Below are positions 44,901 to 57,410 of a DNA stretch of 64,000 nt, one piece after another. The DNA is from Micropterus salmoides (Eukaryota; Chordata; Actinopteri; Centrarchiformes; Centrarchidae), in the NCBI RefSeq assembly GCF_014851395.1, contig NW_024040041.1, forward strand, positions 8,486,041-8,550,040, given 5' to 3'. Position numbers and translations under genes: made by a program. The notes beneath the pieces were generated by a model. That model was not told where the DNA came from. It saw only the letters and a program-made list of their open reading frames with translations, and did no database searches. The number at the start of each line of letters is the position of its first letter. Within the stretch, counting starts at the first letter, position 1.

Positions 44901-47455
44901 ACACTCCTAATAAGCTTTTTCAGAGCAGCGGATAAGAGTCGCCTCTATCCATAACCTTTAGCTATGTTTTATTTACTTTTTTTTAAAGTATGCATTAGGA
45001 AGTACAGCCAAGATGGACATGACTTTTTAATGAGAGTACACTACAATCAACATCAAGCATCAAAAAATGTGTGAGAAAGCCCCTTTATCACAGTGTAAGT
45101 CTTAATAATAAAGCTGCATTCCTTGTACCTATACGGACCCACTAAGAATTTTCTTGATACTCCACATATTTTAAAAAATTACAGTGTAATTTATGAGCTA
45201 AAGTTTTAAAACATTTTATCAAATGCAAGGTGCAGTAGTGTAAACGGGCTCAATGAGCACTTATACTCGCAATTCAACAATAATGCAAAGAAGGAATCTT
45301 TACAAGAACCTTTATAACTTACATGTCTTTTGTGAATGACACTCCGCTTTTACTTTTAACAACTTATTATTCTATTGTAATGTTGATATTTACTTAAGGG
45401 AAGGATTTGAGAACTTTTTCAACCTCAGACAATATGTGAATTCTCCAAAGGTAAGTTGTCACTGTCACAAAATGTGAAGCCAACAGTTGAACATTAGAAG
45501 TAAATGAATTAAAACATTAGCTGCTGCCAAAGAACTTCAACCATGTCCTGCAGCGCAGACTATCATTTGTGTTGGACACTCTGCGTCTATAAACTTCACA
45601 AACAATAAGGACTGGCTGTGAAATTGCTATAATGCAGGCATATTACTAAAAGGGTGATATCACCAACGTGTCTAATCCAAACCGCAGATGTTATTGTTGT
45701 AGCTGGGAGGTTTTGGCATCAGTGGAGACCCTTAACTTATTCCTATGGGAGTTTTACACAAAAACACAGAATTCTGAACCTGCTCCAAATGAGAGTCCAT
45801 CTGTCTTGGCTTGAGGACAGAGTATTGACATACTGCTCCCGCAATGCCCAGTGCAAAATACTCCAAAGGAGCCAACCAATTATATTGTCACTGCAGAAAG
45901 TTTAAGCTGTGTTAATTAATATAAAGGCCACCAGGATTTGTATCCGTAAAACCGCTCCAAGTGTTGGTTGATTGAGGAGAGAAACCGAGGGGATCAAGAG
46001 GCCAGTAGATGGGAGCGTGATGGAGGTCTTGCTGTTATAGGTATGTTCAACGTGCCTGTTCAGGTTCCCTGGCTTCTCTGACAATGAGATCACGGTGTCA
46101 CTCAGAGCCTGCGAAACATGAACAGTTTCCCTCCAGCTTGCTAGGGCCGACTGTTGCACAATCTCATCATGGGACTGTGATTTCTCCCATGATTTGGGCG
46201 GGATGGGAGAGCTGAAAAGAGATCTGGATGTGTGTGAACTTCCCTCCCAGTATGTGCAAAGATAAAACTGGAACAACAAACACACGGACGCAATGTGACC
46301 AAAGATTTTGGCATTCTGAATGCAGGGGTCGGGTTTCCATCAGCAGCACCGACTTGGAACTTTCCACACGGAAGAATCCCCACAGTCACACCGCTGCCTG
46401 TCTCCCTGTTAACAGTGAGAGTACTCCTCGGAAAACAAAGTCAGGCAGGGCGGCGCTGGTGATGCGACACGCTGAGGCTGAGGTGGCAGGGTGGCCCGGT
46501 GGCCCTCTGCCCTTTGATTGTTTGCTGTGCTGACATCTGCCAGGATATGGAAACAGCAAGTGGTTGAGTGAATTGGCTTAAACTCCCATGACATATATTC
46601 TACATGTCCACTGATGAGGACAGGGTGGAAAAGGCCCTGATTTCTTTGTCAGACTGTGGCCATAAAAACATTTGGAGGATTTTAATTTATTGCCTTTTCC
46701 TTATTGTTCCTTACCCCCGTGTTTTTCCCCATGAAGGTGAGCGGTAAGTGTTACGAGACCACTGCGGCTGTCTGTAATGTTGAAACAACATCACATCTGG
46801 GATTATGTGACTTCCACGCGTCTAGCTATGTTTTATGACTCTGTGGGGACACTTACAGTATGCTCCAAGGCCCTTAGACCCAAACGGCCCCAAATTGGGA
46901 AGAAAAAGTTCAACAGGACTGCTTTACAAACGTTCTGTGCTCTGCAAGAGTCTAGCGTGAAGGATTATTTGTAGAAATTCCTTCTCGCTGGAATTTAAAA
47001 ACATTTATTTTCTTACAGCACAAGTTTTGTCTAAAACCATAAATACAGAATTCCACGGACAAATCGAAAGCTCGTAAAAATCTATTGAGACAAATGGCCA
47101 CCATGGTGGGACAGGAAGTGTTACAGACATCCTAATCCCATTCACATACCCCATCAACAGGCCCAGTACAGCTTTCAGCAGGAAAGGGAAAGAGAAAAAG
47201 GGGGGTGATCAGATTGTCCAAAAACAATCTAATTAGTAGGTAATTACAGTGTACTGACAAGATATTCATTAACTTCAGGGTAGATGAACAATGTTTTAAT
47301 GACAATGATTGGTGTTTTATTACACAGAGAGGGAGAAAACTAATTACTGAGGTCCACCCAAATGAGTGTGGGTAGAGCACTGAGAGGTCTGTAATACTTA
47401 AATGGATTAGTTGTTTGGGAAGAAGGAGGAACACCGGAGGGGATCACAGAGACTG

Positions 47456-47463
47456 ATTTGCAT
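47456..47463 (+). promoter_or_regulatory. Octamer-like motif (ATTTGCAT) in a candidate downstream element
   Basis: Perfect POU octamer in a block of mixed composition (about 47130-47560) that also has TAATTAC and CCTAATCTC words. A single 8-mer can arise by chance; conservation would be needed to call it a regulatory element. Confidence 0.2.
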
Positions 47464-47806
47464 TACCCAGCAGCCATGGAACTTTAGCGCCGCCATTCCT
47501 AATCTCTATTCACAGACGAGCCCTGCACCTCAGGGGAAGTGACTGTCACAGGAGGACTTCATTTACTTCACTGATGCCACCACATTTCATTTTAGTCAGC
47601 GAGGTTCAATCATTGCAATCAGTTCCTGTCAGATTTAAGTCAAATTTTATACATGAGATCTCTACTACCACCACTTTGAGCTGGAAAACTATATGCAATC
47701 ACGGTCTTTTGTTTTTCCTGAAACCCACTTGGTCTCCTGCTCCTTTCGTCTTAACCCTTCGTAAAACTAAATCTGCACCAAGGATGCTGTTTTGTTCTAA
47801 CAAAAC

Positions 47807-47950
47807 TACATTTACATTTATTCATTTAGCTGATGCTTTTTATCCAAAGCGACTTACAATTGCTATACATGTCAGAGGTCGCACGCCTCTGGAGCAACTA
47901 GGGGTTAAGTGTCTTGCTCAGGGATACAATGGTGGATGGGTCACAGTAGG
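47807..47950. repeat. Dispersed teleost SINE- or MITE-like repeat, truncated
   Basis: Carries CTACATTTACATTTATTCAT, TTAGCTGATGCTTTTTATCC, AAAGCGACTTACAATTGC, then GGAGCAACTAGGGGTTAAGT, CTTGCTCAGGGATACAATGG and TGGATGGGTCACAGT. This order is a well-known widespread fish repeat; the usual B-box-like and Cys-tRNA-like end is missing, so the copy looks truncated after 47950. Confidence 0.6.
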
Positions 47951-50874
47951 GAAACTAAACAATTTAACACTGATTTCTCAGCTGACTAAATGTATTTGAA
48001 GATTGGAAAACAATCATAGACTTTACACATGCAGAGCACAATCCAATTCATGCAAATGTGCATGAAGATTGTCAGAACATATCAAACAACCAATACTATC
48101 AAAATAAACCACAGGAATTTGGCAAGACTGGTGTCTTTGAGGAAAAAAATTGACATAATGTGAGACACCAACACGCTTCCTTCCTTCCCTGCTAAATGTT
48201 TTTCATGTGTCACCCATTTGACTGCAATCTATATACACTGCCAGGTGGTGTGCTGCATTTTCCACTCTTCTTTTAGCGCTCTTCCATCCGTCGATGGCCA
48301 CTCTTTTGCTTCCCAGCCTTCATTCACGGTCTGTCAGAATGGGGGAAATGGGGCTCCATGCAACAAAGAGTGAAGCACCTTTGGAGATGGAAGGAGGGCT
48401 TAAAGAGGTACTTGATACCAGCCCACTGTGTGACCGCCGCATACACACATATATAGGCGCACACAGGCAAAAAACACGCTCCGAAAAACATATATGTGCA
48501 CACACACGCACACAATCTCAGACTACAAATGTTTTACACCCTCTGCTTTGACACTAGCTCCTTAGGAGCCCTCCCAACCCCCCACCCCTTCACTTACTCA
48601 TTCCCTCTCTCTTGCAATGCACATGGTTCAAAAGCTGTATTTTTGGCTTACTAGATTGTAGCACAAAGCCTCTTCTTATGCATCCTGGAGAAGCCCCACT
48701 AGAGAGGCCTCGATCCCATCCTGGATAGGAGAGTGCACACAGACAGAGTTGGTCCTCTTTTTTTCTCATTACCATTTCCATGCAGGATTAAGCCACTTGG
48801 CTTTTGGATGCTGTGTACTATATTTTTTACCCATCCCACCCCCAAACTGCATTCTCAAAGTCCGAGTTAAACGATCTGTAAGACAATCATAAACTAGCTC
48901 TTTTTAATGTCTATTTCTGCACTCTGCCGGGTCCAGAGGATGGATCTCACTGGAGTCTGCGCCATGAGGAGAGTCCTTCAGTTGCCTCACAGTAGCACCC
49001 TGTTTTCGCTCTCCAGGCTTTAACACTGAATAAAGTTTAATAGACACTAAAAGCAATATGACATTTTATATGCTGATTAAATGTGACTTCAAAGTTACTC
49101 TTAATCTTCGTTAAATAACCTTAACACATTTTTGTGACAATATTTTTGCTCTGCATTTTATCTGCAATGGTCATAAAATCTATTTTCAGTTATGATCTTG
49201 ATTATCTGTCAAATTGCCTACTTAGCATGACGAATTCACAGTATCAAAGCGGTACTGTGCCATTTTGTCACACATACTATCAATCAGAACTAGACAGGTT
49301 AATCAGCCAATATCAGCGTATTGCAGATATGTCGGTATTATCGTATGTGTAACCTTATTTTCTGTACACATTATAGATTTGGGATACTTACGTTCATGAT
49401 AGTAATTTATGTTGCTTCTAAGACAGAGCTTATGAGTACAGTATACTGTGGTAGGATTTGTGTTTCAGTAGGAGCAATCCCATAATATTTGGTAAAGATG
49501 GACTTGCAGAACTAGTTTTATTACATACAGTAATTAATCTATTATCATAGTAGCATTTACCTGTTATATTATTAATTAATTTATGTGTTTAACATTCAAG
49601 TTGCTATTTCAGTCCCCCTTGGGACTATTTTGGTTCCTACCTGCCGTGTTTCTGGGGGGGAGACAGCAGTCTGAGGAGAGTGAGAACATGCTATGAAGTT
49701 GTGTGTGTGTACTGTCATGCATCTTGGTGTTTATTAAAGAAGACTATTCAAAAAGAAATTGTCGCCCCACAGGCCTGAAGGACAGGAGATCGCTACCAAT
49801 CCAGAAAGTACAGTTACATATATGTTGGGTAACAAGAAATTGTAGTAAGAAATGCCAAACTAGGTTTGATTTAATTTAGGAACATATAAGGGATTTGTAT
49901 AAAGATTGTTGGTTTATATTATGTGGTTATGTTTTTAAAAAAAATTACTATCTGCTGATAAATTCTTTAGACTCCCAAAAATTTATTTCACTATCGGCCT
50001 ATGCAGAACAGAACGGGCTATAATATCAATGAAACCTTAGATGTAACATTTTCATTACGACAGAAGAAATGAGACAAAATATGGACAAGAGACAAAGAGA
50101 CATGTAGATATCTGGAACTTTCCTCCTCACTGCCTGGCTGCATCCCCCTCTCCTTTCTGTCCTCCACTCTCCCTTCTTTCTCATCCGAATAAATTAATAT
50201 CTGAAAGTGTTGGCTCAGACCAAAAATACTCATGGACTAAACAAAGTGCAGAGTGACTTCAGGGTCTGGGATCTTCAAATAAACCCTGCCTGGGTGTCAT
50301 GGGGACCAGGAAGTGGAATTAACTGCTATATTAGCTGACCTTCATCTTGTTGTTTGTCCCAACCTGCCTGGCTGGGCCCCGGACTGGCCCGTAACCACGG
50401 TCTCCGGGCCCAACAATGCCGGCATTTCCCTCAACGAAAAAACACAGGCCTCGGGGGTTTGCTGAGTAAACAAGATGAGCTCTGCCAAACACTCTTCGCT
50501 CCCACATTTCTCAATCACTTCTTCTATCGCCATTTTTCCCTCTTTGCTCTTGCCCATCCACAGAGCTCTGAGACGCTACCAGACAGTTCTGGGTCGAGTG
50601 TGGGACAGAAATGTAGGAAAACAGAGCGCTGACCTATGTTGAGATTTAGGGGTAGACCTGAAAGTCTCACGCTTTAGTTTCCGGTGTCTCTCATAAAGTT
50701 TCCCCCTTTACAACCTGTGTTTATATTTGACTTACTGCTCACAGCATCAGGAAATCCTGATCAGTCTTCATATTTTGGGTGAAATTTCCAGAATGTGATC
50801 AACCATATATCCTGTAAATACTATGAAGAATTTTTCTAAGGGATAAAGATTTCCCAAAAGTAAAAACAAATCTG

Positions 50875-52245
50875 ATATTTGCATAATGGCTTGCTGAGAC
50901 TTAGATGAGAAAATCGATACCACTCAAGTCTTTCTGACAAATATAAAGCTACAGCCAGTTAGGTTAGCTTAGCATAAAGCCTGGAAACAGGGGGAAACTG
51001 TTAGGCCTGGCTCTGTCCCATTGGGGACTGCCAGCTATTTGATCCTATTTCCAGGGGAAAATGCCTAAAATAACATACCCAAAATGAATCAGGAATAACT
51101 CCTCAACCATTTGGCCTAGATGCATAATTCTGGTCTCCTTTGAAAGGTCAGAAGCTAAGGAATATAAATCCATTGTAAATTAACATATTTATTATATTAC
51201 CATTACAGACTAAATGGAGATGCAATAAAGAAAAATATGACATTTCCATCCTCACCTGGTAAAAAAGCTATATTTTTAATGCAATAAACCATCAGAAAAA
51301 TCATCAGATAGATTATAATGCAACTGAATATCTTCTAATACACCTGCAATACAACTGTAACTAGTTTATTTAAAACTGTAGTTTTAAATAAACTAAATTA
51401 CAACAGTTTTCATACAGTTTAAACAAACAGTTACTCTTTAAATGTTGACTTTTATTGAGAGTTATCTTTAAAACAGTATTTATGCCCATACAACCACATT
51501 CAAAATAATAACATTGAAATATTAATAAAAACAGCGAATATTCATCAACATTCCTGTGACCAAAAGCACTCCCATGCTTTACAGGGAGCATCCCACGGTG
51601 ATGGGGGGGATGTCTTTGTAGCTCCTACGAGTCGGCTACCAGACCGTGTGTTCCAAAGCTGCACTTCTCCTCTCTGCAGAAAAAGGCAAGAAAAGTCAGG
51701 CACACAGCTCCTAGGTATTGCACAATAATCAAGATGGCACCCAAGAAATGTTTGAGAAACAAATCAGCTGATTTTTGGACTGAAAACAGCGAGAATGGCA
51801 AAAGTAAGTCAGCGGTTGTAAAAATCGCGTGCCGCCCCCGGTACCAGGGGCATCGGTGCTCAGGAGGATATTAAGGTAAAAACATCAACCTCTAAACAGT
51901 GAAAAAATGGCCCGTAGTGGTTTTACAGGGGGTTGTGTGACACACAATTTTTTGGCCAAGCACAGTTACGTCTTGGATTATCCACTGGTAGCATGCCAAC
52001 TGCTAGTTGCTTTTACACTTAGATTTTTGTACAGATTAAACAAAAAAAGCTATAACTTGGAAAAGAGCTATAAATTATTTTGTTACCTTGGGCAGAGCCA
52101 GGTTAGCTACCTGTTTCCAGTCTTTGTGCTAAGCTAAGCTAACCGGCTGATGGCTGCAGCTTGATATTGATAAAAAAGTGGGATCAATCTTCTCACCACG
52201 CTGTCCGCCAGAAAACACATATTTCCCGAAATGTTCCCAAAACTT
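50875..52245. mobile_element. Teleost foldback element, copy 3, expanded or two opposed copies
   Basis: Forward arm at 50890-51040: TTAGATGAGAAAATCGATAC, AAGCTACAGCCAGTTAGGTT, AGCTTAGCATAAAGCCTGGA, CTGGCTCTGTCCC. Opposed arm at 52075-52230: TTTTGTTACCTTGGGCAGAG, CTGTTTCCAGTCTTTGTGCT, AAGCTAAGCTAACCGGCTGA, ATATTTCCCGAAATGT. Central block TTTTACAGGGGGTTGTGTGA at 51923. The 0.9 kb between the arms is longer than in the other copies, so this may be one element with an insertion or two facing fragments. Confidence 0.55.
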
Positions 52246-53631
52246 TTGCTCTAACAATAAATCATATTCATGAAAATGTCTTAATGTACTGTGACCAGAA
52301 ACTGTTGAATTTCATTTCAACAAGCTGTTTTAGAGGTTTGGGTCTGCTTTCGCCATTAGTCAGTATGTTGATCCATCCTACAGAACTTGACATAAAAGCA
52401 GAGTAAAAGTAAAGTGGTCCTACGTTGCTAGTAAATCAGGCTCCTCGCTTGCTCGGATTAATACAGGAAGACATCAAACGCTCAGGAAACAGAACTGTTG
52501 TATAATAACACCAGTGGAGAGCTACAGGAGAAAACTTCATTTTACAGCAGGGCCATGACTTTTCTGTATTTCCTGTGAGAAAAAAAAACACATCAGTTGG
52601 GCTCAGAGGAAATAAAAAAAAGTTGACTGGAATAAAAAAGAACAAAACTAGATAATAAAATATAAATATAATAAAATATAATATTTCTGAGGTTTGAGGG
52701 TTATAGCCCAAATCCTTCCTCACGGGGTATTAAAGAGTGCATGCAGAATGTCAGAAATACAACAAATATCAATGCTTAGGATCAAAGAGAGGGGGATGAA
52801 ATAGCACCTCCTGTTTAGATACACGGTCTGATGGTGCTATTTGGTCAACTGTGTGTCTGTGTGTCACAGAGGGCGGTTGGATTCAATCTTGTCGTGGCAT
52901 CAAAGTGGGGTGGCCATCAAAAGCCCAGCATCAGCACAGGGATCAAACACATCTCAGTCACAGCAATCATCCACAGGGTCACAGGAAGAGGACCAGGGTC
53001 AGACCACCAGCCAGGAGGAAATGTATTTACACATACTGCAATCAGATACACACAAAGGTTCACCTTCAGCATGGTGACCTTGGGCCTTTTGCTGGATTAT
53101 TATAATATTTTTGCTGGATATTTTCAAAGAATGATGAAGCTCAAATCAACCAGGAAATGTTTAGTTGTCATCAATTTGTACTGTAAACCAAGTGTGGCTT
53201 TTTTAACAAGCACTTTACTTATATACTTCGTAAACATATTCAAATGTCTGTGTATTGACTTGTTTTTGCACAAACTTAACGCATAGTGAAGAGTAATTAA
53301 GTTGGTTGGAAATACATTGATACCGTGCTGAATGATGCATATCTATGTATAGCTTATTCATCACAATATCAATGAATGAACCATCTGGTTACAGTAGATG
53401 TCGTAGGCTCGGCCGTCATTTTCACACACTGCATTTTGTTAGTGTGAACTCACTTCAAAATTGTAAGTTTAACAGCAGCATGCTAAAATGCACACAAACA
53501 AGAGCATATTTGTTCCTAGAGTTGTTCCCCAACTCAACTTTATCTTAATATGACACATTAAGGAGACCTTCCAAAGAGTTCTATGTTCTCATAATTTGAA
53601 ACTCTATGATAAAGTCGTCGTTATTAGGGTT

Positions 53632-54170
53632 AATCCCTTTCCCTTATTGTGTTATATATCTTTTTTGTGCATGTAATAGGTTTGCAAAGTGAAAAAGCCC
53701 AAAGTCCAGCCCAAAGGGAGTTCCCATCAAACATTAAATACCAGTGCCGTATGAAGATCAATTTGTTACAAATGAATAACTTACCACTCTGAAACGTCTG
53801 GTTCAGGTGGTCCTGCCTGTGTTTCGGGATCATGCACAGCTGAACAGAAGCCGTGGTTACCGGCTGAAGCGGCTTTGTTTTGGATCCCACTATCTTGCTT
53901 GTCAGCTCCCGGCCTACTACGCTTCTGATTGGCTAGTAGTCCTTACCTAGGTGTGCAACTCCCAACAAAAATCTAATAGAATTGAGAAGCCTCACCCGGT
54001 GGCTAAAAAGAGCCTTCAACACACAGGGTGAAAAGAGGAGCTGCAGCAATGTGCAGTATGACAAAATATATGGTGTTTTTTGAAAATGAAACCATGTAAA
54101 CCTGTTCTGGTACAACCCCTAAATAAGATTTTGAACCTGAAAATTAGCATAAAATGGCATCTTTAAGGGA
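53632..54170. mobile_element. Non-autonomous DNA-transposon-like teleost repeat
   Basis: Contains TTATTGTGTTATATATCTTT, TTTGTGCATGTAATAGGTTT, GCAAAGTGAAAAAGCCCAAA and, further on, CTTCTGATTGGCTAGTAGTC, ACCTGAAAATTAGCATAAAA and TGGCATCTTTAAGG. The wording matches a common fish repeat, and no transposase frame is present. Termini approximate. Confidence 0.5.
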
Positions 54171-55334
54171 TTACCAAAGGGATTATAATTCATCCTGAGA
54201 GAAACATTAAATTTCATAGTAATTCATCCCATAGTTGTTGAGATATTTCAGTGAGGACTAAATTTGAGCACACACAGACTGACAGACCAACATTGCCATT
54301 CAAAAATCCATGGCTAAAGATTTTACCAAATACTAAGATACAACTTTTCTAACCATCTGTTCAGTTGTCTCAGCTCAACAACCACAAAACTCTGGTGTCA
54401 TCAGGTGGACTGTTTCATTCAGCCTAGTCAGGCCTCTCCTGATCCCCAATAAAGACTTGATGTAGGAGCGGGTACACTTGTTACACTGTGCACAGCATTA
54501 AATGTACAACAAGGGATCTTTCAACATAAGTATAAAAAAATTCCTCTGGGCCCATCCAGGGGAATGGACTGTGATCCCCACTGTGAGCAACCGACCAGAG
54601 GGACAGACCGTCCAGGCTTTGGCATTACACTCGTCCTCCGCGGCCAGGAAAGGAAAACAGCTCAGTGCTCCTGACTCACATTCTCTGTTCATCCAATCAT
54701 GTTTAAGATTCCTGAGTGATGTGTGCTGTCTGCTCCCATCTGGACAACAGCTCCTTTTTCCATGATGAAAGAGAGGTCAGAAAAAAACCTGCATGTGAAA
54801 TTGATGTCTTTATTGTTTTGTTTTTTAAACAAAAAAGATACCAGGACTGTGAAGTACTACAGCATTGGGAAGTCATGTCTAATGCAAGACTTGCCACACA
54901 AGCTGGTACATGCACACACACAAGCTAACTAGCCATGCCTGTGAATCAACAGGTCCCAAATTTGTTTTGCTTGGGAAAACAAGCATTCTGCGTTTAGACC
55001 AATTTAACAACTAAGCTGTCCTCATGCAGTTGAGGGAAACATTGATAAACCGAGTACTTATGACACGAACTCATTACCAGGGTGTGTTAGTGCATCTCAA
55101 ACATGAATATCCCACAGAGGGAGGTGTTAATCTTTTAGCACCTTAATGAGCAGTGTCGAGACGCATGTGTCGAGCAAATTACCCACAATTAATGAATTAT
55201 TTCTCTGCAAATAAAAACTTTCAATTATATAATTGAAACAAGGCAAGTACAGTGTGTAATACAGATACAATACATTTGAAACAACTAATATAAACTCTTG
55301 AAAGTAAATATTTATCTTCTCAGACAAAACTGCA

Positions 55335-55405
55335 AGGTGACACAAAATGACCACAAAAAGAGACAAAATGCCCACAGACAAACATATCTATAAGAGACAC
55401 AAAAT
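55335..55405. repeat. Degenerate tandem repeat related to 4018-4310
   Basis: GTGACACAAAATGACCACAA, AAAGAGACAAAATGCCCACA, AAGAGACACAAAATTACTG: the same ACCACAAA / GACACAAAATG words as in intron 1. Confidence 0.5.
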
Positions 55406-56598
55406 TACTGTTAATGTAACTATTATAAATTTTTCAATTGTGACCCAGTTTGACTTCAAGCATTGAAAGGTTTCTAAACCCAATTCGCTGGAAGGTCTAA
55501 CGTTTGTATTGCAAACAATGGTTCAGGATTTCACATTCTATGTCCTGTTCTCATTTTCTGACTCATTCTCACCTCTGTCTTTGTTATTAAGCAATCATTA
55601 CAGAGGCCTTGCTGACCTCTTCCTTCACCAATGCTTGTTTTTCCACCATGCAGAGCGCCTCCACCACTTTCGGCAGCCAACCTTTTTCTCTCAGGCGCAG
55701 AGGAGTCGCTCTCACAAATCCCCAGATACTCGCTCTGTGGGCTTTACTGAGGATGTGTGCGATCCGTCTCTGCTTTGATCCAGACAGACCTCGAGGATGT
55801 TAGACACATGCAAGGAAGAGGGTGGTGGCGCATTATCTGTGCTCTCTGGACTGCGCCAGTCTTCCGGTTTGGACTGGATGGGGCGGCGTGGGGACTCGTG
55901 ACAGACACATTCCCCTTCAATTTCACATGGAGTTTTCTCACAACATCACCGCATAAGACTGCAGAGTGTGTATCAGGATAAGATATTTTCATTAGATGGC
56001 CTGTCACAATATCTTGTTTTTTTTAACCTTATTTTTCATCTTTTATTGTGTCTGTAGGCATTTGACAGCATCAGTCCTTGTGGAGTTATTGAGTGTTGCT
56101 CATTTTGTTTTTTACAAGGTGGCTATTAACACTTGCCTGGGTCTATTCTATGCTCCATATTTATATTGTTGTAGCCGATTTGTTGTTGATGTTCAGCCGA
56201 TGAGCTAATGACTGACCGCTCTGGGTCAACTTGGAAGAAGAGATGAGCTCAAAACTATGTCCAGACCTTGACATCCACAGAAACAATTCTTCTGATGGAG
56301 CGTGGGGGTGGGGGTGGGGTTGGGGGGGATTACCGGTGTGACATCTGAAACACATTGAAAGATGGTAATCATTAACCACTTTGAATAAGACGTCAGATCG
56401 GAGAGGTCAACCCTGCATCAATAACACGTCGAACCACAGGCACCAGAGTCTGTACGTGACTTTTACTGGGGCAGGCAGATCATATGGAATAGATAGATGT
56501 GAGCCCCGAATCCCTTTTATTAGACTATTTCACCTTGCGTGCTGTATCAATGAGAGGGAGAGTGGAAACAGTCTCTGTGTAGACTCAACAAACTAAAG

Positions 56599-56622
56599 GT
56601 GTGTGTGTGTGTGTGTGTGTGC
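56599..56622. repeat. (GT)n microsatellite
   Basis: About 11-12 uninterrupted GT units. Confidence 0.93.
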
Positions 56623-57330
56623 GTAAAAGAGCATTCCTGACTGTACAAAACCAAATGAACATGGTATGTGTATCTGTATACGCTGATTTCTATGTCATGC
56701 ATGCGTGTGAAGGCTGACTGGGTTCCCCTCTCTTCTCTCCAGGGGAGGTGTTGTGAAAAACTCGATGGACGTCTCTCTTCCCAGCATCTGGCTCTTAGAA
56801 GTGTCTGCGAACACATGGGCCCATTAGTTCCACCTCCGGGTGGACTCCTGCCCGATCCACACTGATGTGATCTCACAGGGGCCCGGGCCAGCCCTCTCTG
56901 GGGATCCATAACCACCCAGGCACCAGAACAAATAGCTCAGCGCTTACGCACACTTCTTTATGGCAGGTGATTCCTTGCCCTGTTTCCAGAGCATGCAGGA
57001 ACTTCAAAGTCTCACACTCAGACCGTTGTTCTCACCCTTGGCTTCCTCATCTCTAATCTGCCACGTAGTTGGATTCAGGGCCGGAGTCAGTGAGGCATTC
57101 ACAGGATGAGGTCACTGAGGTGGGTGTGCTTTGATGCTAGAGAGGAATTGAGTCTGTTCATATCCAATGGCGGCATTTTTTAACCTGTAATGCCATCAAA
57201 ATAATGTAGATACTCTTTGGATTTGGCACTAGTTCCTATTAGTAGCCAGGCATGCTAACTATTGCAGCTTACATTAGAAGCAGAAAACAGTGTTTAATCC
57301 ATTCTTTACACTTTTGCATTTAAAGAATAA

Positions 57331-57410
57331 GGGCTAGATGGCTCATCTGGTAGATAGCGGTAAAGTCATTGCTGCAGCAGCCCAGGTTCGAGTCTGGCCA
57401 GGGCAGAAAC
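57331..57410 (+). repeat. tRNA-derived SINE head with A and B boxes
   Basis: TGGCTCATCTGG at 57339-57350 fits the RNA polymerase III A box with one mismatch, and GGTTCGAGTCT at 57385-57395 fits the B box with one mismatch, 34 bp apart. The intervening sequence does not form a good tRNA cloverleaf, so it is a SINE head or tRNA relic, not a tRNA gene. The text resembles a common fish repeat of the TCAGCTGGT...GGTTCGAGTCC type. Confidence 0.5.

Noticed and set aside
56668..56865. Exon-like stretch after CTCTTCTCTCCAG, open on both strands
   Set aside because: No partner exon, no recognisable protein and an unconvincing donor; GC-rich composition explains the open frames.
57331..57410. Functional tRNA gene
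   Set aside because: A and B boxes are present, but no acceptor stem or anticodon arm pairs properly; better read as a SINE head.
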